In this document: positions 1 to 10,494 of the stretch, in pieces
Position numbering within the stretch: position 1 is the stretch's first letter
Layout: the number at the start of each line of letters is the position of its first letter
Program-made: the position numbers and the translations under genes
Origin: Echinostoma caproni
Lineage: Eukaryota > Platyhelminthes > Trematoda > Plagiorchiida > Echinostomatidae
Reading direction: 5' to 3'
NCBI GenBank assembly: GCA_900618425.1
Contig: UZAN01043957.1
Span: 1 to 28,181 of the forward strand
DNA: 28,181 nt
Notes under the pieces: model-generated
The model's input: only the letters and a program-made list of their open reading frames with translations
The model's database searches: none
What the model was told of the DNA's origin: nothing

Positions 1-698
1 AGGTGATGGCTTGTGTATGTGTGTGTAACCACTTGTCAATGTGTTTCAGATTTATCCGTCACATTTGGTAGTGGACAAAACTTTATTATGCACCGGCCTA
101 ATGTCAGCGAACGAAAAATGCATGTTTGGTGATAGATAATACGCACCGGTCAAGACAATGACACCTAAGCGAGAGTGTTGAGTAAACAGATTTGTGGATG
201 AAAACGTGCGGAGGGTGGCAAACAGATTCAACAACATTATGTATTGATTTTGACTGAGAGTCGTGTAATCTCCAGTGCTTCCTGCCAGCCTCCAAAAGCA
301 CCGCCTAAGTTTTGCTCCCACGGGAGTTCATCAATAGGTGCCTATCCACCGTCCCCTGCAGGCTTTCAACTCCGGACCAATCTAATAAAAGGCACGGGAA
401 TTTCACCACTGTGCAAGCTAGCTCCCAGTGGGACCTGGTCGGAATTACCAAATCCGGTTTGTTCAGATGCCAACTTCAATGATCGTCAGTCGGTCTGTTA
501 GTTCGAAAGGCCCGATAACAGAGATAGCATATATTGCCTGTACACACCACTTGGAAACCTTTCCGCATAGCATTACAGAATGATACGAGGATAGTTTCCC
601 CTAATTTTCGGAGCCCCTTCGTTCCTTTGATACATCTTTGTACTTCAGCGTAACGAGAAAGCGGTCAAGTGTTCAATGATCAAGGCACTAGTGATAAA
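1..698. other. no supported gene
   Basis: Open frames here are short and lack convincing splice signals or recognisable domains. I see no repeat shared with the rest of the window. Confidence 0.5.
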
Positions 699-836
699 AT
701 GTCTTCATTAACTTATGTTTGCACTGGTTCAACGATGACATTGCTTGATACATCTGGTGGGTTTGCGAAATATGCAACTGTCGTATCCGCAAGGTGCCAG
801 CGTGGAAAGATGCCCGACGAAATCATCATCATTCAA
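699..836 (+). CDS. candidate first coding exon, unknown protein
   Basis: An ATG at 699 opens a frame of 46 codons that ends exactly at a good donor, CAA|GTAAGG, in phase 0. The peptide starts MSSLTYVCTGS and ends PDEIIIIQ. No domain is recognised. An acceptor-like TTCAG at 646-648 cannot serve this frame because a TAA follows at 651-653, so a first exon is the better reading. Open frames of this length also occur by chance in this DNA. The terminal exon candidate at 2166 starts in another phase, so any link would need an exon between them. Seen: ATG, open frame, donor. Inferred: that it is transcribed. Confidence 0.28.
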
Positions 837-2165
837 GTAAGGGAATCTCTTGAAATTTGAGAAACAAATGGTTAAGTCCAACTTTTCCTAAGCGCTTTTG
901 TTTAGTTAGGAAAGACAGTTGATAACTGAAGACTGTGTTTTGCAAATTTGTGCAATGATTTCCTCAGCTCGAGCGTTTGAAGTATGCTGGTTGTGGTTGG
1001 TCCTTACATTTTTAGGTTCTCTTATGGAGCAAACCAATCAGACATGGTAGTTTTAATTCCAGTTGAAGGTTTTATGTGTACAACTATATACCATTTTCGT
1101 GCCTCGATTCAGATAACATAAAACCCGGGAAAGATATTTCAAATCACGCTTTGTTCCTTTCACATGTGTGTTCTGTAACCTAGGGTGATGAAACTCCGTT
1201 TGGTCCGAGATTTGGTCAGAGATTGAGACTGGTTTTTCGCCCCGTTCTACCTTGTTGAATCTGATAATCGTCGATGACAAATAGTCGTATTAATGAGAGC
1301 CTGGGATAGGCTTCTCTCACCCCGTTTAAACAAATACAGCTATCGATCGAATCTTGCACACACACACATCCAACTAGTACAGCCACTTATCCCAGTTTAA
1401 GTGTTGATGATAGTCATCAGTCTGCATGTTTAAATCAAAATTTTGCTCTGTTTCTCGAACTTTCATCTCAAGAATGTTTATTCACGTGACAAGTTCCGAG
1501 GATACTCACCTCAAAGGAGAGGGGGCAGGGTTGCTCGTTGTGCATAATTGTTTGTTTCCCCTGGGGCTATATGAGAATAAGAGACTTTTGTTTGTCAGAT
1601 GTTTTCTGCCGAATGTCACTGTGTTGAGAACTATCGGTCAACGTAATACACAAGATCTCTCATGAGGTGAGTTGCAAGTGGACCACCGTGTTGACATATC
1701 GACAAGTCCGTGAGAACTAAAGCAACTGAATACAATTGATTAGTGCCTCAAAATCAGGTTATTTTGAATTAATACACCGAACTGTTTTACGGGTTCAGAA
1801 ACATTAGATCGACTTGCACTAACAGTCGAAAACCTCAGATGAAACAACGTTGTTGTCACCTTGATGAACAATACAAAGATCTAAAAAGGTTAGTAAATTC
1901 TTGGCTCCGCCATGCTTTTCATCGATCTACAGGGTAGTATTCATGCGTTTCCGTGTCTGTTATTGCTAGTGTCTAACCAGACAATAATAAAGATTGTTTT
2001 TGTCGAGTTATGCATCCGTTCTGTGACTAATTCACAGCTTATTACTATGTTCCGCTGTCCACAAAAATTGTTTCAGTGAATTGTTCAGGACGCCAATGAA
2101 GGCAAATCACAAAAATCGATTGTTAATGAGAAAGTTAATAACACTGATTGATATTATTTTTTTAG
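837..2165. other. no supported gene; short CA repeat
   Basis: The stretch holds a (CA)6 run at 1357-1368 and scattered short open frames without paired splice sites. If the flanking exon candidates are real, this would be intronic. Confidence 0.4.
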
Positions 2166-2245
2166 AATCCGATTCGGCTTTCAGTGGAATTCATAACAGC
2201 TTGATTCAAATAGAGAACATCGTTTCGAATTCAATGAGTTGTTAG
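2166..2245 (+). CDS. candidate terminal exon, unknown protein
   Basis: A strong acceptor, a T-rich tract ending TTTTTTTAG at 2165, is followed by an open frame beginning SDSAFSGIHNS and ending at TAG 2243-2245. Its first two bases complete a codon begun in the previous exon. A canonical AATAAA lies 111 bases after the stop at 2356-2361. Acceptor, short open frame, stop and poly(A) signal in that order are what a last exon should show. No domain is recognisable in about 25 residues, and chance is a real alternative. Confidence 0.32.
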
Positions 2246-2355
2246 AAAATCGTAATTTATTTCCCAGTTTTCAACTTGGCGCTGTTTTTCTCGTTTTTGT
2301 GTTGCTGATAAACACGTGCTCTCTTCTATGCCTGTCACACGGGCTATTCAGGGGC

Positions 2356-2361
2356 AATAAA
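2356..2361 (+). terminator. AATAAA polyadenylation signal candidate
   Basis: Exact AATAAA downstream of the candidate terminal exon at 2166-2245. Such hexamers also occur by chance in AT-rich DNA. Confidence 0.3.
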
Positions 2362-3315
2362 AAACTTGCCAAAACGCACTGTTCAGGACCAATACATATC
2401 ATTGTAGAGCGCTGTCGTTCACATCGGGAAGTGAGTCTGTCGGGCAACTTTCAGTGCCTAGGCATTTATACCGATCGATCAGTTTGCGTCCATCACAACG
2501 GCTGACTTGATCAGTGGCTCTGGGAACAAGCAAGCTAGATCAAAGGCAACATAGTTCGGGCGAAAGTGGTCCATCACTCTAATTTTCAAACTCACATAGC
2601 ATGTGATGGGGACTGAAACCGAGGTAAATATGCGCTATGTTTGTCCGATCCATGTAATATATTTCTATCCGCTGTTGATGTTTCTCTCGGTGTTAAACTT
2701 GATCTGATTTTCGGGATACGACATTCCACCAATCTATGACCCTGCCCCATTACAGGCTAATCAAACAATAAAATCATCTTGTAGCAATCTGAAACATTGC
2801 ATTTTTCTCAACTATATGGCTGTGTTTGGCAGTTTCTTTTTAAATTTGAATTTGAAAGCATAAACACGTTATCCAGTTTAACTGATATGGACTACGCGTG
2901 ATTTGTCAGGCAGCTAATAATGTTACAATACGAGAAATATCACTACTCTAGTTTATCATCAGAGAAAAACGTTCCTATTTGTGGTTTGTTGATAAGGGGA
3001 CCAGTTGGAAGCGTTTTTCATGTTGCACGTGGTGCCCTACATGAGATATCACACGAAATACAACAAATGTGAACAGCTTGTTGTTATGTCTGGCCAGAAA
3101 CAGGGTGAGATTTTGATAATCGGGAAAATCCCACCAGAAAAGTCAAATAAATGTGAATTGAGTACATGCATTTTAAACTCCGACAAGTGAACATGAATGA
3201 GTTTAGTTGAGAAGCAACGCGTTCTGGGCTACCAAAAAATGGGGTAAAATAACTCGGTCAAAGTTAAATCAGTGGTATCTGTATGCACGCGGATGGGTGA
3301 CGTTTCGGCCCAACG
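2362..3315. other. no supported gene
   Basis: No recognisable coding, repeat or RNA feature seen on either strand. Confidence 0.4.
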
Positions 3316-3334
3316 CACACACACACACACACAC
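3316..3334 (+). repeat. (CA)n microsatellite
   Basis: Uninterrupted CA dinucleotides about 70 bases beyond the 3' end of SINE copy 1, which reads on the opposite strand. Confidence 0.95.
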
Positions 3335-3403
3335 CACACTTGTGGATGCAAATTTGCAAAATCATACAAAATCAAAAAAATAAATTAATTGGATATCATC
3401 TTT

Positions 3404-3570
3404 GTGCGATGGAAATGTTTGTGATAACCAACAACGAGCGTTGGACAACCGTTTCGTCCTGTTTGGGACTCATCAGCATTGGACGTACTTTTTGTGTCCC
3501 TGTCAGGACTCGAACTACCCATTTTTCGGGCTGGGACTTCGAACATCATCAACAGTGCCTGGTGCCTGTG
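3404..3570 (-). repeat. ribozyme-bearing tRNA-derived SINE, copy 1
   Basis: From about 3404 to 3540 this is colinear and highly similar to 21551-21690. Read on the - strand it carries a degenerate A box region, a pol III B box (AGTTCGAGTCC, 3516-3506) and, 40 bases after the start of the B box, a hammerhead ribozyme. The shared block ends just after the motif TTTCCATCGCAC, which should be the 3' end of the element. The layout of a pol III promoter head followed by a hammerhead is that of the SM-alpha SINE-like repeats of Schistosoma (established knowledge). The tRNA head of this copy has diverged more than that of copy 2. Confidence 0.8.
3430..3483 (-). ncRNA. hammerhead ribozyme in SINE copy 1
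   Basis: The - strand reads CTGATGAG (3476-3469), stem II GTCC/GGAC closing a short CAAACA-type loop, then CGAAAC (3456-3451). These are the conserved catalytic core boxes in the right order and spacing. Stem III is C-G, G-C, a bulged G, T-A and T-A over a GTCC loop (3451-3439). Stem I pairs CAATG (3481-3477) with CGTTG (3436-3432), including one G-T wobble. The predicted cleavage point lies between 3437 and 3436. The cleavage triplet reads GCT, where natural hammerheads normally have NUH, usually GUC. The core differs from my memory of the Schistosoma ribozyme mainly in the stem II loop. Structure was folded by eye. Confidence 0.8.
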
Positions 3571-3599
3571 AAAAACCGAATGGGCTAATCCAAACATTC

Positions 3600-4136
3600 A
3601 ACATCTAAAGGATATCATGTTTGTTCATGAAAACGGGCAATTGCATAATTCTATGGAATTGTTCCTCTTGGCAACAAGTTGACATGTGAGATATGACAAA
3701 ACGGAGCTACGACATGAAGAGGTATGTGCAAATAAAAGTTTGCACCCTGAGCGTGTGGTTAATGTAGATACAGCTTTCGAAATTTCGTTGTGTATTGTGG
3801 GATTAGTGTCTGAGAGTATTTTAGCAACCGAATTTTCACATTCTTGTAGATATCTGACTATGGTAAAGTCTGCAAGTTCATATCTAACAATCCCGCTTCA
3901 TTCGGAGATGTGTAGGCATGAATGAAATATTAGCGGCGTTAAAAACGGGGACAGGATGGCACCCTGTAGTAAGCGTAGTTTAAAGAGAACGAATGTCCAA
4001 GGTTTTATGTGAAGTGAGAATCATTTTGGAAATAGTCTGTTAGTACCGCAGTTATGGTAGGCGATGCACTACAAAATATTTAGCAACTCAAGTCGTCGCT
4101 GGAATCGCTGTTTCATTTTTATTTCCATGTACGGTG
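3600..4136. other. no supported gene
   Basis: A 79-codon open frame at 3686-3925 has no domain and no clear splice sites, so I treat it as chance. Confidence 0.4.
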
Positions 4137-4255
4137 GTAGGCAGCTTTGCAGTCACCCGGTTCTATACCACGCCTGACCCATTGGGGGTCATATATGGAT
4201 CGCCACTCCAAGCCCCGGGGCTTAGTCTACCGGTTATCATTACTGAATAGCAAGT
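4137..4255. repeat. possible old interspersed repeat
   Basis: The block containing CGCCACTCCA, then a CTACCG motif, then CATTACTGAATAG resembles 17319-17355 in the same order and orientation. The match is patchy, so relatedness is tentative. Confidence 0.3.
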
Positions 4256-4399
4256 CTTCGTGATTATGAGGTAAACCACTTCTACCGTTCATCACGTACT
4301 GGTTTGTAGTAAAAAAACCTAATGATACAATTTTTCCGGAAGGGGAAATTCGCTAATAATCGGACTGCCATACAACACAGAATGGGGGCAGTCAGTCTG

Positions 4400-4475
4400 T
4401 GGTAGTGTTGGGATTCAAACACTTATCCTTCGGTTGCCAAATTTGATAAGGTTATCACCGTGCCACCATCGCCCT
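4400..4475 (-). repeat. tRNA-derived SINE head
   Basis: The - strand has an A box TGGCACGGTGA (4465-4455) and a B box TGTTTGAATCC (4421-4411). Their starts are 44 bases apart, as in a tRNA gene. Past the B box lies a 7-bp hairpin, GACTGCC paired with GGCAGTC. A full hammerhead core is not visible. It is probably a pol III SINE head of the same broad class as the ribozyme-bearing copies. A decayed tRNA gene is the alternative. Confidence 0.5.
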
Positions 4476-4479
4476 GAGG

Positions 4480-6390
4480 AACATATTCTGCTTGCTTTCT
4501 TATTTCCATCGAACGTTGATAGAATATGGTAAAGCTAGGACATCCAGTGTGGAGTTAGAGAGATGATACACAAATTAGTTGCAGTCCTGTACATTGGACT
4601 GCAATAACATTCCTTGAAGGATCGACTTTTTACAGAGCTTCAACGTAGATGCAATTGGAAGAAATTTTGAGTTTCCTCGTTAAGACCACCGGGGTAATGA
4701 TGGAGGTGGATCTCGAAAAATCAGGTACTGTTCCGTTTTCCACGCACCGGTTCGATGGAGCTGTTAGCAATAACGAAATTATGGGAGCGCAACCCAAAGG
4801 ATGGTAACCTCCTACCTGCTGGAATAGCGTGGTTCATAGTGTTTGAGAATTAGCAACTCATTCAGAACATCCTCTCGTTGAGTAGTGAAGGGCTCTATGC
4901 CACTGTGATCGGTATGTGTGCAGTCGAGGCACGGCAGCGCTTCAATGGTACTGATTGAAGTATTGTATGTTCTGTTCAGCTCCTCAAGGTTTATTGCTGT
5001 TCAAAACACGGTTGATGACTGGCCACTCAGTTGTGTTCTGATATTCTTGCAGATCTCGCGAAACGTTTCATGGTACAGAAGTATTTGCGTATTTCGATAC
5101 CGTTCAGTCTATGTGGCTCGCTTTTGATAGCAAGCCACAACAGTTATACCGTTTGAAGAGCTTTACTTTTCTATGCTCTTTCTTCCTCGTTATGACGTAA
5201 CTATTTCAGATGAAGAAACAAAATTTGATCACGAACAAGGCATAGTTTCCCCCGAGGATGCTGATCATAATAAATTGAAAGATTGGGCTGGTAAAGCAAA
5301 CTGAAGACCATCTGAATGACGCTCATTACACTGGATTTCTCCGCGGTACTTCGGATTTCATTAACGTTTAATTTTTTGGTTTTATCAAACATTACCAGGA
5401 ACAAATTAGGTTAGTAGATATTCATAAATAAATCGAAGTGGGGGAGATAATCGTCGTTCGCTTCAAGTTGCCAAATCACATCAGTCTTCATGGCATTTCT
5501 GTGGTGGACAGTTTCTGTTTTATGATGCATGTGGTTTGAAGCACATTTATTATTAAACTATTGATATATTTATTATTTTCACGCAAGACATAATAAGTAG
5601 TCAGCGCTTAGTTGAAGTATTTCATCAACTATGCTATCCAAGCCGTAGTTGTGAGAAAATTTCAATCCCTTAGTGAGAACACATGGCTATGATGTGAGGA
5701 AAAAGTTATCACACCCTTTCGGTTCCTGTCGTATAGTTTCAGGTATTTCGTTTGGTGAAATGTCTACTTTTCAACAGTACGTATATATCCTTTTATATGT
5801 TGAATCTTACTGATGTATAACCATTCTGAATTTCATATTTTTGGGTATATACTACTTAATTAATTTCAACAGTTTATTCTTCTATCAATCACGCACCTAC
5901 ATTTGCGATAAATCTCATTCAACTAGTCGAACATTTCTGCTCGAAATCTATGATGGGCTGCTCGGAAAAAGTTCAGAGCGAAAATTCAAAAAATCCAATT
6001 AGAAGAACCCAGCAACGCGTAAACATCACAATCGTTATGTGAATCATCAAGACCTCTTCACATACTGGAAGTGTTTATCTACATCAACTATGTCACAGTG
6101 CTAAACAGTTCTGAACATAATAAAAAACAGTGACTGGTAAAACTCGGCGAGAACCATCCAGATTGTCAAGAAGATTGCAAAGAGTTTATCTTTGTTGTCG
6201 TCACAATGTGAATTCAGGTCTGCTGCAACCAGAGTACTGAAAAAGAAGATCAATTGTCACAATATGCAATCAATTCCAGCCGAATAAATAACTCACCCAA
6301 TTCAGGCAGTTGATGCAACCGATAAAAAACCACATCAAAATGACAACAACAGTTGATTGGTTTAGTTCGGGGATGTGATCCTGTGATTTT
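4480..6390. other. no supported gene
   Basis: Several short open frames occur on both strands (for example 4918-5127 on + and 5201-5404 on -). None has a recognised domain or a convincing pair of splice sites. There is no repeat that I could match elsewhere in the window. Confidence 0.4.
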
Positions 6391-6475
6391 ATCAATATCA
6401 CAACTTAGATGACTGAGTTGTATTCGCTTTGAACTGTGTGTCTGTGTGCAAACTCTAAGTGACAGGTTACTTTTG
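6391..6475 (+). repeat. SINE tail fragment
   Basis: This block aligns by eye along its length with 7343-7429 in the same orientation. Both start ATCAATATCAC, share CTTAGAT and CTAAGTGAC, and end CTTTTG. At 7343 the block lies downstream of a tRNA-like head and a hammerhead relic, so I read this one as the tail of another copy whose head is lost. Confidence 0.55.
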
Positions 6476-7135
6476 CTCCGCGTAGGCCATCGAAACGAAT
6501 ACCAGATGAATTGTTCAATGCCGATAAATGACAAAATGATCTTTCATGGAAACATCAGTTAGTCCGAATCGCAAAGCGGAAACTTCAGTCTCATTGCTCA
6601 GGTACGTTAGAAGTAATCCCCAATAAGGTTTATTACGACTCAGTGGCTTATGACACAAATTAATTATTTAATGACGCCAATCGGATGTCTCCATTTTGGG
6701 GTATATCCCTGGATAACCTTCATTCCATAGGTTACCGATATAAAGTACTATAATGCAACCCAATGTGTACACTTCGTTACAATATCGCAGAATGAATGTT
6801 TCAACGGTGAAACCTACACTCGGCATGCTAAGTTTAGTATCATGTCATTGACGTATTGAATGAAACAATTATATAAGGTTAACGAAATCCTGATTGAACG
6901 CTAAATAATTACTAATACTCACAAGTAACTGTGAATCAAATGTGATGATCAATCAAGCCTGGTATGTACATGGCCCGTAACTTGCATGGAAGTTCTGACT
7001 TGGTGGGGGCTTTAGATTGGAGTTAATAGGTTGTACCTGTGTCTCCCTCCGATGCTGTCGGACAAATGAACTGACTGTCACTGAAGACAACCCCTGAACA
7101 AACATGAATTGGCAATTCGATTCAGTCATGGCATG

Positions 7136-7430
7136 AGCTGGTTGGTGCAATGGTAACGCACACGAGTTTCATGCGATGGGTTCGGAGTTCAAAGCCCGGA
7201 CAGGACAATGGATATACACTACTGATTAACTGTAATAAGAGTGAAACTAAAGTCTGGTGCTTCCGACTGTATGGTTGAATCGATGAACTGAGGATTGTGC
7301 GTGAAGGTGAAGTCCGAAAGATAGTCAGTCAAATCAATGAATATCAATATCACTTAACTTAGATAACTAAGGTGAATTCGCCTTCAACTCTGTATCTGCG
7401 TGCGAATTCTAAGTGACGCGATTCTTTTGA
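7136..7430 (+). repeat. tRNA-derived SINE with decayed hammerhead, copy 3
   Basis: An A box TGGTGCAATGG (7143-7153) and a B box AGTTCAAAGCC (7186-7196) start 43 bases apart. A hammerhead-like core begins 36 bases after the start of the B box: CTGATTA (7222-7228), a 3-bp stem II ACT/AGT, then GAAAC (7243-7247). The segment GTCTGGTGCT that follows matches the stem III and cleavage-site segment of copies 1 and 2 (GTCCAACGCT and GTCCAGTGCT). A tail then runs to about 7430. The G-to-T change in the CTGATGA box makes this ribozyme probably inactive. Confidence 0.55.
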
Positions 7431-10379
7431 TTCGCTGAATCTGAAGGGAACCACAAACTGCATGGCAAAACCGGTTGGAATGTACGCTCCTGGGATCGTG
7501 TATCTGGTATGTTTGGGCAGCTCTCACGGAGTTGAACCGTGAAATTGTCAGTTACAGTGATGGTTGCTTTATTATTTGGGTTTTGAACTTAAGCTGAGAA
7601 GCTTATCTTCGCTCACCTAAACGCTTTTTGGAGAGTCTCGGCACAACCAGCACCAAAAGTATCTTGTCAACATGTCAAACCATTCACACAAATGAGAATG
7701 GGTGGACACGCGGAAGAACCGTCCGGATTTTTACATATAAGCTTCCGCCAGCCTAACAGCGTACCTGCCATTGCTATCGGATACAAGGTTTCTGTTTCGA
7801 AGGCGTGAGGCAGTTGTTTCTAGCTAACTCCTACTTCTCTATTTGCATCAAACAAGTGCTTACCGCGTTTGATTTTCAAAAGTTGTAAATAATCCTTCTG
7901 TTTAAGCTGGTTTCCGCCTGGCTAATTTGGAAGGGAACATCAAATAACCGTAAATTTCTCGGTGCACAAGTTTAGTCATGTGCTAAGTCATTTCCAAATA
8001 TTGTACCATTGAAGCTCCTGAAAAATGATCCTGTCCAAAATGTGTTCGCGGGAAAGTGGTTCCAGATGAAGACAACAATCCCCTCGGGATCATCGCTGTT
8101 AAGGAAATTACATTAAGTACATCTACACATTTGCAGAAAAAAGCTTAGTTATCTCATATCCCGTCGGCTTGTCAGTCAGGGAATTTTAAATTGTCATGTA
8201 TTAGAACTTGTCACATGTCTGATATGGGCCAAATATTTTGCTGATCTAGGGGGAATTTACAAGCCACTTTGTTTTTACACGGAACGGTTTCTAAACGGAT
8301 GAAATCGCGTTTGTATTTTGGTAATGCATTAAGTTGCGTATGTCAATATTCAATGTGTCACAGTCTGAGCATCCTGTCAATTTGAGCCGGATAGGACAAA
8401 ATGACAGCATCACACCACGGGTGTCTAGCCTGTCCAGGATGGAAATTACGTGGCAAAATTTGAATTTCGTCCGTCGCATTACGGTAGCTCAGAGGCTGAT
8501 TTTGATGGGCAAAGGTGTTCGCCCATCCGTGTGTAATGCACGCGGGGAGCTATCACGTCGAGATATCGGATAACTCACTGACAAGGTCTACACGCCTCCT
8601 CCCCGTCCAAGGTAAAAAAGGAAGAAATTAAGTGGTATAGATAAATGCAACGTGAAACTCTGCAAAATAATTGCAAATGGTAAAAAATGGATTCGTGCAT
8701 TATTGATGTTTGAAAATATTTTCAAAAGGAAAGTATTTTTCTACATCAACAATTAGTAATGTAGAGCTACACAGTTTGCTCTATGTTCTTTCGAGTTACT
8801 CTGACAGCAGTTACAAGCAAGACTGTTTCATCGAAGAGCCGTAATAAAAAAATCGGCCGGAGGGTAGGCGGGCGGAAAACAATAATGGAGGAGGAGGCGG
8901 AATAGTGTGTCTTTGTAGGAATTGCACTATCCACGGACGGATCACGAGATACGAATCACGGATTAAAAAGCATAGATGCCACGTAAGCATTGATTTACAC
9001 TGGTACTAGCACGACAGTATCCCACCTAATTGAGATGCGAGGAAAAGGTGACGGGAATAGCAGTTGTCTTATTGGAGGAAATCAGGGAGGGGGTTGAATA
9101 ATATGTACAAGGCAAGTTCATTGGGCATCTAAGTCTCTGCCAATCGCACACTAGTATTTCTGGTGTTGTTCAGCTTCTGTCTAAGCCGCACGGTTTCTGA
9201 TTGGTTAGTACAACCGGCATATGGTTTGCAGTTCAGGTGCTACGTACGCGCATTGCTTACCCGTTACTCGAGAACCCTGATTGATCCAGTTGTCCGAAAA
9301 TTGTAACAAGTCGCTCCGTGGTATGTGTCATCTTATAGGCTAGGACTATCACAGTCTCCAGCCAAATGTGTCGAATATTTAAAAGAAAACAATATGTGCA
9401 GTGAACCTGCATAATGATGACTGATTAATTTCGTGCTAACCACGAACACATACACAGTGGACTAGTGAATCAAAGATTTGTCTGTACATTGTTGCCCGGG
9501 TTTTTCTCAATAGTTCCGTTTTTGATAAACGAAAATTCGTCAGTTCTCCTCTGTCCACTTTTTACGTCACTGTCGCTAGTCGATACTGTTAGTGGAACGA
9601 ATCCGGCTGAAACAATGCATTCGCAAATCGTTTTACCTGTGCCCCGAGCGGTGAGGGTTTATGGAACCACTGTATGATAAAAGTTGAACCGTTTTTCCTC
9701 GATTGTTTCTGCTAAATTTAGGTGCACAACCGCAACAATGTATGGGGTATAGTTGGAATCAATTCCCTGCATCACAGAATGTTAGAAAAGCGTTAGTTAG
9801 CTTGGACTGGAGAACGGTAATATCGAAGATAACTATGCTCTATATAGGACGATAGTACAACGAACTATACTTTCTGAATTTATGAGTTGCTTTTGATGGA
9901 ACAGTTTGATTCCCTGATTAGTATTCCGGAAGTCATTGGTAACGGGTTATTTTTTCCATTGTTGTGGTTTTTCGCAGTCATTAAATCGTTCAGGCGGGAG
10001 TTACAACAGTGAAGGACCAATACTCTGATTCATACTTGTCCACCATGCGCCAGTGCACATAAAATATCGACTGAAAGCTTTGGATGTAACTACTGTTTGT
10101 CAATAGATCTGGTACATCAACAGTGAGTAGAGATTGAACATTGTGGTTTGGGTATCACTTTGTCGTTTCGTGGAGTGCTTATGCTTACATTTAGATTTTG
10201 AGTGAGGAAAAACGATTGACTAAGAGTGTCGATCAAAATCTACTTGTTGGTTCTGGCAAGTGATGATACATTATAAATGTAAATGTCCTTTTACTTTCTT
10301 TTTTATTTATTGAATATACAAATATATAGTCAGTATTCAGGAACGTGGGCCACGGCCGTACAAGGCTGCTTGGGAAGAC
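7431..10379. other. no supported gene
   Basis: About 3 kb without a convincing gene, RNA or repeat. A G- and purine-rich patch lies near 8855-8905. Open frames such as 8334-8573 and 9465-9677 carry no domain and no splice support. Confidence 0.4.
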
Positions 10380-10382
10380 GTC

Positions 10383-10453
10383 CGGTGGTGGAGCGGTTCG
10401 AACCCGGGACTCAAAGGTCACAATTTAATGACCTAACCACTTGGCCATCACCG
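10383..10453 (-). repeat. tRNA-like element (SINE head or tRNA pseudogene)
   Basis: The - strand carries a near-consensus A box TGGCCAAGTGG (10447-10437) and a B box GGTTCGAACC (10404-10395), with starts 43 bases apart. The ends can pair as an acceptor stem (CGGTGAT with the end CACCACCG, one mismatch). A central GGTCA/TGACC stem resembles an anticodon arm with an 8-base loop. The T stem pairs poorly. An AT-rich stretch with AATAAATAAAAAA follows downstream on the same strand, like a SINE or LINE tail. A functional tRNA gene is less likely. Confidence 0.5.
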
Positions 10454-10479
10454 TCACTCAATATCAGCAGTCGAACAAA

Positions 10480-10494
10480 CAGATACTTATCTGA
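10480..10494 (+). repeat. left copy of 15-bp direct repeat (putative target-site duplication)
   Basis: CAGATACTTATCTGA, identical to 11318-11332, lies immediately before the first PLE-like codons. The sequence is itself nearly palindromic (CAGATA, CT, TATCTG). Confidence 0.65.

Noticed and set aside
2239..2505. 88-codon open frame with a hydrophobic stretch (LGAVFLVFVLLINTC)
   Set aside because: It overlaps the candidate 3' untranslated region and has no splice support. A T-rich stretch alone gives such hydrophobic runs.
3402..3608. Open frames of 68-82 codons overlapping SINE copy 1 on both strands
   Set aside because: They lie over a structured repeat whose second copy does not keep them over the full length.
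8486..8540. A-box-like TAGCTCAGAGG
   Set aside because: No B box follows at tRNA spacing.
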